Assembly (NCBI GenBank): GCA_006384855.1
Contig: VCJN01003309.1
Coordinates: 1 to 64,000, forward strand
Reading direction: 5' to 3'
DNA: 64,000 nt
Source of the DNA: Tetraselmis striata
Lineage: Eukaryota > Chlorophyta > Chlorodendrophyceae > Chlorodendrales > Chlorodendraceae
The notes beneath the pieces were generated by a model. The model searched no databases. It was not told the DNA's origin and saw nothing but the letters and a program-made list of their open reading frames with translations. The number at the start of each line of letters is the position of its first letter. The first letter of the stretch is position 1. A program made the translations under genes and the position numbers. This document shows positions 56,969 through 64,000 of this stretch, in pieces.

Positions 56969-57760
56969 TCACGTACGGTAGCACCTCTTGCACCTAGCCT
57001 GCTTGGACCGGCCGCTGGGGTACTTGCCAGAGTTGGCGCGAGTTTGGGCATGTTCTTGGAGGGAGGGTATGGGGCGCTTAGCAGCCATCCGCACATGTGT
57101 TGGACGGGTTAAGGCGTGCTCCTCGGGCTGGCTGTATGTAGTGTAGATGATGAGCGCCTTGACCAACAACTCGGGGAAGTTCTTGACGGCTAGGGTCTTG
57201 CAGGGCGTGTGTTCCTTGCGCAACGGGAACGCCAACATAGTCTCGTCAAGGGTAGCGTGGACACCACGGGCCTGCACGTCGGCTCGGTTGAGGCTGAACG
57301 CGACAACTCCGCGACGAAACCAAGCCCGTTCGTCACAGTCCGTCACAGTCTCGTTGATTCACGTATGTATTAGCATACTTTGCCAGGAAGGAAATGCACT
57401 TAAAGCGGTGCAAGGGCATGTACCGTTGGATATTTGATTGGCCACGAAGGCCGTCGTACAGCACATTCATCGACCACATCTCTCGGCCTTGCTGCGAGTA
57501 CACTGCACCGGCCACCGTGACGCCCCAGAACCGGATGTACTCCCGTTGGCCGATGTTCTTGTGGCCCGCCTATTCGCGCATGCCGGCGGTGTTGATACGA
57601 GCGACGTCGGCAACAAGGTTGCCATGGTAAAGCGTCATCTACATGTGCTCCAAGTCGATCTTGCCGTCATCGATGGGGACCCCCTCCGCGAGGCCATCCG
57701 GCAAGGTGAGCGCCGCCTCCCGCTACGCAGTGATGTCGGCCAGGTGGTCGTTGGGCCGAG
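56969..57760 (-). pseudogene. piggyBac-like (DDE_Tnp_1_7) transposase, N-terminal half, dead
   Basis: One minus-strand frame with stops reads EYIRFWGVTVAGAVYSQQGR, then MYMS-like RYMPLHRFKCISFL, the usual start of the family. It continues in 57346-56969 with DERAWFRRGVVAFSLNRADV and the first catalytic region HATLDETMLAFPLRK (the Asp of LDE is kept). The later DDE strands and the C-terminal zinc finger are missing, and at least three in-frame stops occur. No terminal repeats were identified. The assignment rests on motif order; a different DDE family is possible. Confidence 0.6.
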
Positions 57761-60700
57761 TTAGATCGACCACGGTCCAGATGGCTGTAACAGTCTTTCA
57801 ACCTATTTTGCACTGAGTCACGCAGTGTATTGTGGGTAGGTCTAAATTAGGGTTTGGGGTCAGCAGTGGGATTGATATCTAATAGGAATACCGGTTGGTT
57901 CCTATGTGCTTAGTCGGGAAAACAATTCCGTATAACCAGGGACAAATCAAGAGTGAAGGAAACGTGATAATGGTCACAAGTAGTTTGTGCCGTCGGGGGC
58001 TGAAACTCGGTCCAAGCTGGGACAAAAGTGCGAGCGGCTCGGGGAGGCTATTTTTGTGGAAAAGTATACTACTCATCATCATCATCATCATCGGAATCTT
58101 CGACCAAGAAATCCCCTCGGCGCCTCGCCGCCTTGTATCTCCTCTTCTCCGCCGCTAGAAGCTCCTCCCGCTGCTCTTCTAGGGTCATTGGAAGGGGTAG
58201 ACCCGGCCACTTCTCGAAGTCATCTGGACGCAGTCTCTGAGTCTCATCCCATGGCTTCTATTTGATCCCTGACTTCATCCTGGATTTCATCCCAGCGATT
58301 TGCGTCTTCTGGTTGTCAATGAGGACGGTCTTCAAGTCCCTGTGTGGGAACGAGTGGTCGTCCGGACTAAAATGGTCCCACAACACACAAAAGGCCACAG
58401 CGACATGTAGGCGTGGCAAATCGCACAAGGCGTAAATTATATGCTTTATCGCATTGTAATGTCATTCACCCGGGCTGCACCCCTCACGCACCGCGGTTGT
58501 CCCAGTCCCGGGTGTGACGTCGACGATTGTTGTCCCGTATGTTGCCGCCATCTTTAGGTGCTTGGCGAAGAGAGCGATGGGCTTTTGGTATATGTTTACG
58601 GTCTATCTGTTCTCGCCCTTCAACTTGGCAGAGTCTTTGAAATGGCCGAGCATGATGGACATGGAGAACCTGGCAAGGCAAAAGCGGCTCGGCGAGTGAT
58701 GATAAATACAAGCCGGCTACGTTCCACGAATCAAATCTCACCGTCGGGGATCAAAGGCGCAAATGTTGCCAGATACGATGCTTGGCGGGGGATTCCTGGC
58801 GTAGAGGCAGTACTCAACGTCGTGACGCACAGAACTGCCCATTCTCATCCCGCAATCTTTGGCCCAAGTCAGGACGTGATAGGCAAGTTCCTCGGCTTGT
58901 TTTTGAACCGCTGTGATTGCGGATCCAAGCTGCTGGTCCAAGAGGTGAATGAAGAAATGGCACCCATCGAGAGCAGTGTGGACGTCAAAAAATCCGGTCA
59001 GGATATTCAGCTGCCTGCGCGGGAAAAATTGGAAAAAATGAGATAAATGAAAGCACAGTCATATACCCACCATGCTTGTGTGTGTGTGGCGGGGGGGTAT
59101 CTTGCCTGGCAAAAGCAAACACGTCGTTGAAGTCGCCCGTGCCCCACGCATCATCCTTCGAGTCCCAAGCAAGTGTGCGAGCCAGCTCCGAAAAGCGCGT
59201 CGGCGATGAACACTGTGGCCTTGGTGGCACCAACGTCCGACATGGCTTCCGTGACGATATTTTTTGTCGCGGGAGCCTTGAAGTCGCTCTCCACGATGCA
59301 AGTCTTGCAAAGCTCCAATCTCAAAAAAACTTCATCATCTTTAGAGTCGACCCCTTCGCCCCTGGGCATCACTGGAAGTTTCAAAAAACGATTCGGTTTA
59401 ATAGCTCACACAATGAATTTATTTCAGAAATCATTTGTGGGATCGATATTTTACCTTCATCGATATCCACCGCTCCTCAGAAAACCCTCACGCAGAACTC
59501 GTGAGAAGCAGCGGAGCACAAGCCAAAAGAGCAAACTCTATGAAGAAGGATATCACCAAGTCCGGCATCTGGTTCTTGATGTGGAACGCCTGACTTTTGA
59601 TGCAGGTGTTGATGGCCGCGATGTGCTCTCGAACCGGTGTTGCGGTGAGGCAGTCGGCCGAATTCATGACTCCCCATCTATTAGGAGGGGTCATCAAGAC
59701 CATCAAAGGACCGGAGCGATGAGAACCTTTAAACAATTCCTTGAACTTTTTTGGGAAGCCGCTTGGGCCGAGGTCATCAACCTTGGCTCGGAACCTGGTG
59801 AGTGCCGCAAGGCGAGCGGCCGCTTGCTCATCCGACACATCGGCTGACACATCGTGATCGATGATGTGGTCCGAGAGGTTTTCCCCCCACGTCTTGGCCG
59901 GTTCGTTTGGCGTCAGCAGTTCGATTGGCTTCCTGCCCTTGGCCGTGTCGATGGCATTCATGAGCTTGATGCTCGCCCGACGCAGGAGATCACGAAACCT
60001 CCATGTCTCGATCTTCGCCAGCCACTCCGCGTTGGTGTGCGTAACAACCATCATGGGGTCATCGTCGCCGGCATCCCTGACGCCATGTACCAACTCGTAG
60101 AGGTATGGGGTCGCGTAGTACTCGCCTTGGATGAGCAAACCAACCACCAAGCCCATCTGTCCCACAGGAAGATCGGCGATGTCGCTCTGCTTCGCAAGAG
60201 ACGGCTCGTCAAGCCAGGGCAGCTTGGGGCCAAAGCCAACATCATGTGTCACAAAACGGCTTTAATCAGATAGGAATGATATTATAGGATGGGGAGTTAA
60301 TGGGGTAGGTTGCAACTTACATTCACGACGGCGACTCGGAAGTGAGCTCGGTCTCTGCCAAAGCCGTACTTCTTGTCGTCGAGGATTGCACTGGTGGCCT
60401 TCCGAATGGTTTCGTAAACTGCTCCGCGCTCCTTCGGGGAAAGTGGTCGACAGTGGTTGAGACTCCGGAGTCAATTAAGTTCTCGTTCGTAGTGTGCGGC
60501 CAACTCTTGGAGTTTACCTCTCTCTTCCTTCCATCCTCGTACTCCTAGCTGGACGTGCCGGTAGGCGTCAGAAAACTGCTCAAGTGGCTCGAAAGCACTG
60601 CGCAAAACAATTGAGTCATAATTACCAAAAGTAGAAAAATTAACTTCTCCAATGACGGCAACTTACCGAAGGGGGCGCGAGCAGAGGTCGATCAAATTTG

Positions 60701-60784
60701 CGAACTCGATGCTCCTCTTGTCTTTGATGCCGATCTTGTCCAGTTCAAGTTGGAGTTGTTCAGACTTCTTGAACAGCCCCCAAG

Positions 60785-61365
60785 AATTATAAAATAGATT
60801 CTTTGATCTAGCATCCATTCAACTTGAGACCATAAACCTACGACTATTATAAATAATGTTAACCCCAAAAGCATTGAAAGAGCACAATGATATACGTATC
60901 CACTTTGAAAACTTTTTGATTGTTTCATTCTTTTGGTCATTGTCTTTATAATTCCATTAGGCCCTAAAATCTCTAAAAGCCCTTTATCAAAAGTTTCAAA
61001 GGATGTTCCATATCCAAAATCGAGAGCTTTTTTAGTAATAAAGTCATGATATACATTATCCAATAGCCATCGTTGATTTCAAAAAATACATAAAGTTCGA
61101 AACGATTTTAAGGTATTTTTGTTAACATACTAAAATCATTTACCAAAAAAGCTAACAATGTTCTAGACAAAGTTAAAATTACTGGAAGGTTTCTGTGTGA
61201 TTGTGGAATAAATTCCGAAATACAACTATATTGTGTATGTTGAACAATAGCATTTCCCCAGAAATCAGTACCCAAATAATTGAAAAGAAAAAAAAACAAA
61301 TTCATTCTTTCAAAAAGCAACGAAAAAACAAAACTCAATTTGATGTATGAATTGATCTGAACCAA
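60785..61365 (-). pseudogene. nad5: Mitochondrial nad5 (NADH dehydrogenase subunit 5), 3' fragment
   Basis: Two frames: 61365-61108 with GTDFWGNAI and SEFIPQSHRNLPVILTLSRT, and 61063 onward with LLDNVYHDFITKKALDFGYG, ETFDKGLLEILGPNGI and QSGYVYHCALSMLLGLTLFI, the characteristic end of ND5 (complex I proton-pumping subunit). The frames are separated by a shift near 61115, so it is not translatable as one piece. A TGA before NQRW could be Trp in a mitochondrial code or another sign of decay. Sequence after LDQRIYFIIL at ~60785 is nuclear. Confidence 0.8.
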
Positions 61366-61475
61366 GAATGAAATGAAGACAAATGGATTGATTCGTTCAT
61401 TATGTTTTAACTGTTTGACTTTCTTTTGTGAATATTCTTAACAATTAGAGAGGAAGCATCTACTATTCTGGAATA

Positions 61476-61548
61476 GGCAGGATAGAGTAATTGGTTAACT
61501 CGATAGGCTCATGATCTGTAAATGAAGGTTCAAGTCCTTCTCCTACAC
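61476..61548 (+). tRNA. trnM(cau): tRNA-Met(CAU)-like, mitochondrial type
   Basis: Cloverleaf: D arm GAGT/ACTC, anticodon arm ATAGG-CTCATGA-TCTGT (anticodon CAT at 61510-61512), T arm GAAGG-TTCAAGT-CCTTC. The acceptor stem has five of seven pairs. The imperfect acceptor and nuclear location suggest a decaying copy; an Ile-type CAU tRNA cannot be excluded. Confidence 0.65.
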
Positions 61549-61550
61549 GA

Positions 61551-61925
61551 ATAAAGGCTGCAAAGTCTCTAGATTTTTTTAAACAGCCAGTCTTTCTTTT
61601 AAGAGTTCAAGTAGTATATGCCATAATTAGATTTAGTCAGTTACATGTCTCAGTTTTTTTGTCTTTGGTTTTTTTTTCTGGGATTCTATTAGCTCTAGTT
61701 CAACATTTTTTATCAAAAATGGCTAGAATTTTAATATTCCGTGATAAAAAGATGGCATCAAAACAAGACCAATCTTCAGGGTATCAAGAAGCAATACAAG
61801 CTCAAGAAGCAAAGCGTTGGAACAAATATAATTCGTTTTTAGACATTCAAAAAAACTTTCTGAAGCAGGTCAAGAAAGAAAAAAAAAAGATCGAAGAAGA
61901 ATTTTGGTCAGCTGGCGCAAAGGCA
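61551..61925 (+). pseudogene. Unidentified mitochondrial membrane-protein frame
   Basis: Open from the tRNA region to ~61925: a hydrophobic segment (SVFLSLVFFSGILLALVQHF) followed by a charged, coiled tail (KNFLKQVKKEKKKIEEEFW). One membrane span plus a charged helix resembles ATP synthase subunit b/4, but I cannot confirm it. The mitochondrial composition stops abruptly at ~61925, so the 3' end is replaced by GC-rich sequence. Confidence 0.35.
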
Positions 61926-62218
61926 AAAGGTGGACTCCCCTCGTGGTGCGGGTGCGTCATGTAGCAGGGCTGTCGCATGCTGTCGCTAGCGCCGCTGGAC
62001 ATCGGGAAGTCCAAGCGGTACGCGTACTGCGAGTACATGTACTGGTAGCTTGCATTCAAACTAGAATCTTAACGTTTATGACAGTACCGGTGTCAAAATA
62101 GCCCGGTGTAATCAAACCTGTATGTTACCAATATGACCAATAAAGTATTAAATAAGCATTAGTCCAGATAATTTACAAAAAGCTTTTACTTCTGATAACG
62201 ATTTTTTAGAAAACATTA

Positions 62219-62536
62219 GATAATAAAACAACACTCAATCAGCATCCTATTTCCAATTTCGACTTTTTAAATCTAATATTTGAAAAAAGACAAGTATGGA
62301 AGTTGCCCTTAAAGAGCACCTTAAAAAATGTTGCAGCAAATATAAAATTTTAAAAAATTGACACTATAGTGACAAAAAACCAACAATTAAGAAAACCGCA
62401 ACTTTTAGTTGTTTTAGATACTTACATCAATCGGGCTGCTATTGAAGAAGAAGTCAAGAGAGGTATTCCAATTATAGGATTCATCAATACAGACAGTGAT
62501 ATGAAAGGTATATCATACCCTATTTCTGGAAAATAA
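62219..62536 (+). pseudogene. rps2: Mitochondrial rps2 (ribosomal protein S2), partial
   Basis: Frame 62354-62536 reads QLLVVLDTYINRAAIEEEVK, then RGIPIIGFINTDSDMKGISY and PISGK before TAA. This is the conserved S2 core (LLVVxD...AIxEAxKLxIPxIGxxDTxxxP...YPIPGN). The same frame continues upstream to 62219 (IFEKRQVWKLPLKS), interrupted by one TAA at 62351-62353. The rest of S2 is missing. Confidence 0.7.
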
Positions 62537-62809
62537 TAATCAAAACTTTTTTGTCCATTTTTGTTTAAATTTTATTGTTATGACATTGAACAGTCAAAAG
62601 TTTAATCATCATAAAAGATAAAAAATTGTTTATACTCGGACATATAATATAACTTATAAGTTTTAAAAAATACAAGTTTCACTTTAATTACAAAAGATAA
62701 CAATTAATAAAATTGTAATTATTATCTTTTAAGTCCTTTTTTTCTTGCCTTTAAAGGCAAAAAAAAGCCATCAATATTCTTTCATCAAAGATACTTTAGT
62801 ATTACGGAA

Positions 62810-62880
62810 GTTTAGGGCTCCGTGGGTTAGAGCAAAGAACTGAAAATCCTTGTGTCGCTGGTTCAAGTCCAATTCTATAC
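62810..62880 (+). tRNA. trnF(gaa): tRNA-Phe(GAA)-like, mitochondrial type, degenerate
   Basis: GTTAGAGCAAAGAACTGAAA and ATCCTTGTGTCGCTGG closely follow plant-type mitochondrial trnF; the anticodon GAA is at 62842-62844. The D arm is GCTC/GAGC. Bases 8-9 seem missing, and the anticodon and T stems each have a mismatch, so it is probably non-functional. Confidence 0.6.
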
Positions 62881-62998
62881 AAAAATAAAATTTTTTAATT
62901 TCTATAGCCCGTCGCTCTGCAGCGTGATTCGCCTGCCAGCTCTCGAAGCACCTGCGAAGATTCTCTGCAATTTATCCATCCGTCAATCCACAGAACGA

Positions 62999-63362
62999 TT
63001 TCGTCCCACTGGCGACAGACCTAATTCGTCCCACTGATGACAGAAGGTATTCGTCCCGCTAATGTCATGCCTATTTCGTCCCGATGATGACATACCGTTT
63101 TCGTCCCACTGATGACATACCGCTTTCGTCCCACTGATGAAAGACCTATTTTCGTCCCACTGAAGACAGACCTATTTTCGTCCCACTAGTGACAGACCTA
63201 ATTCGTCCGCAGATGACATACCGATTTCGTCCCACTGATGACAGACCGTTTTCGTCCCACTGATGACAGACACATTTTCGTCCCATTGATGACATACCGA
63301 TTTTCGTCCCACTGGTGACATGCCGATTTCGTACCACTGATGACAAACCGATTTCGTTCCGC
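62999..63362. repeat. Minisatellite, ~24-bp unit, about 15 copies
   Basis: Unit approximates TTTCGTCCCACTGATGACAG plus ACCG, with single-base variants (GACATACC, GACAGACC) and one-base length changes. It lies between the NUMT and the exon ending at 63421 and so appears intronic. There are no spacers, so it is not a CRISPR array. Confidence 0.9.
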
Positions 63363-64000
63363 GGAGAAATTTATCCCAAGACTGATAATGGTGTGGGGGG
63401 TATTGGGTGTTCTCACTCACCAGTAGTTTGGGCATGGACGTGTCGCCGACTACAATGTGACCGGCCTCGTTGAGCTTCATCGACACATATCGGCAGACTT
63501 CCGGTGACAGGCCGATGCACATCTTGTCCGACGTGTAGCAGATGCCTTTGTTGTCGCTTTAGGTCTCCGGGTAGTTGAACTTGACCACGCGCTTCGCCTC
63601 CCGTCTGTGGCTGCCGTCGATGTTGCCGTGGCGCGCATCCATGTAGGTCGGGTAGCTGACGATCATGTCGATTTCGGGCTCGTAGGACAACTCATCCGCC
63701 AACCTCAACGTCTGCCCGCCTTCGAATGTCGCCATTTGGTCCTTGAAGTCGGCCATGGTCAGAGCGAGGGGCTCGTCCTGTAAGGGGATACTTTGTTGCT
63801 TCACTACCGGGAAGGAGACTGAAAAATTTTCGGCGGACAAGGAAGGGTTCCTTTGTAAAACAATTAAAAACCTGTCAGTCGTCGCATTGGATTCTTTGGT
63901 ATTCTGAGGTACGTCAGATCATTCAAATCGATGGGCATTTACCTTGTAGCTTTGCGCCACCATGTTGCAGTCTTGTAGCTTGGGAGAACGGAATTCAAAT

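Larger units (their letters stand above)
60785..62895. other. Mitochondrial DNA insertion (NUMT) inside the methyltransferase pseudogene intron
   Basis: AT content jumps sharply between ~60785 and ~62895. The segment contains pieces of nad5, trnM(CAU), a membrane-protein frame, rps2 and trnF(GAA), all mitochondrial in type. It is bounded by nuclear exon 60767 on one side and a nuclear minisatellite on the other. A GC-rich patch at 61925-62095 interrupts it, so it is composite. An assembly join is the main alternative. Confidence 0.75.
58069..64000 (-). pseudogene. Large multi-exon gene with beta-class amino-methyltransferase domain, broken; continues past the right edge
   Basis: Exons, 5' to 3': beyond 64000 to 63943; 63818-63421; 60767-60667; 60597-60321; ~60265-59455; 59371-59106; 59014-58069. 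Phases agree at 60667/60597 (SRPLR|AFEPLEQF) and 59106/59014 (FAFAR|QLNILTGFF). Exon 60265-59455 contains LMVLMTPPNRWGVMNSADCL. The C-terminal third follows beta-class order: motif IV-like TVFIADALFGAG (59230, PP of DPPFG lost), then HFFIHLLDQQLGSAI, YHVLTWAKDCGMR, DVEYCLYAR, then KPIALFAKHLKMAA and motif I-like TTIVDVTPGTGTTAV (58510). It ends in an acidic EDSDDDDDDE tail. In-frame stops (63558, 58600, 58482, 58263 areas) and a frameshift near 59180 show it is dead. N4-cytosine or N6-adenine methylation is the family activity. Origin by transfer or from a mobile element is possible. Confidence 0.65.

Noticed and set aside
62999-63362. CRISPR-like array
   Set aside because: Units are contiguous 24-mers without unique spacers, in a eukaryotic context; it is a minisatellite.

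Overview
This window looks like nuclear DNA of a eukaryotic microalga. The genes have GT-AG introns (and two GC-AG introns), TATA boxes and signal-peptide exons. Products include a leishmanolysin-type secreted protease with Ser/Pro/Thr linkers, a Golgi-type carbohydrate sulfotransferase, a TVP38/TMEM64 membrane protein and a CHERP-type splicing factor. Transposon families are typically eukaryotic (hAT, piggyBac, integrase-type DDE, non-LTR retroelements). A prasinophyte-like green alga or a haptophyte would fit; the sequence alone does not settle it. GC content is mixed, and about twenty pure G or C runs of 11-32 bp are scattered across the window.

Layout: 0-0.5 kb, end of an unknown gene. 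2.7-5.6 kb (-), six-exon TVP38/TMEM64-family gene. 6.35-6.76 kb, hAT remnant. 7.2-9.7 kb, tandem ~500-bp GC-rich repeats with a SINE-like insert. 9.1-15.3 kb, two copies of an intronless sulfotransferase gene flanking a truncated, inverted copy of the 3' half of the CHERP gene. 15.9-18.6 kb, dead non-LTR retrotransposon. 19.8-22.6 kb (-), complete nine-exon CHERP-like gene. 22.6-28.2 kb, no supported gene. 28.2-28.7 kb (-), small secreted cysteine-rich protein. 28.9-35.4 kb, mostly repeats. 35.4-38.8 kb (-) and 52.8-55.8 kb (-), two copies of a two-exon leishmanolysin-like protease with duplicated flanks. 39.4-41.4 kb (-), non-LTR retroelement with an intact 497-codon C-terminal ORF plus a nested extra 3' tail. 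42.3-45.9 kb (+), decayed integrase-type (Ginger/KRBA2-like) transposase. 45.9-47.2 kb, retroelement fragment and tandem repeats. 47.9-50.3 kb (-), unknown ORFs. 57.0-57.8 kb (-), piggyBac-like remnant. 58.1-64.0 kb (-), broken multi-exon gene with a beta-class amino-methyltransferase domain.

The last region is the most unusual. The methyltransferase pseudogene can be read across several introns with matching phases, one of them GC-AG. One of its introns appears to hold both a 24-bp minisatellite and an AT-rich mitochondrial insertion with pieces of nad5, trnM, rps2 and trnF. A second theme is the intron architecture: in three unrelated genes, long C tracts on the sense strand lie in introns, usually just downstream of the 5' splice site. 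The living genes (TVP38, sulfotransferases, CHERP, protease pair, cysteine-rich protein) are unrelated in function. The rest is duplicated flanks and decayed mobile DNA.
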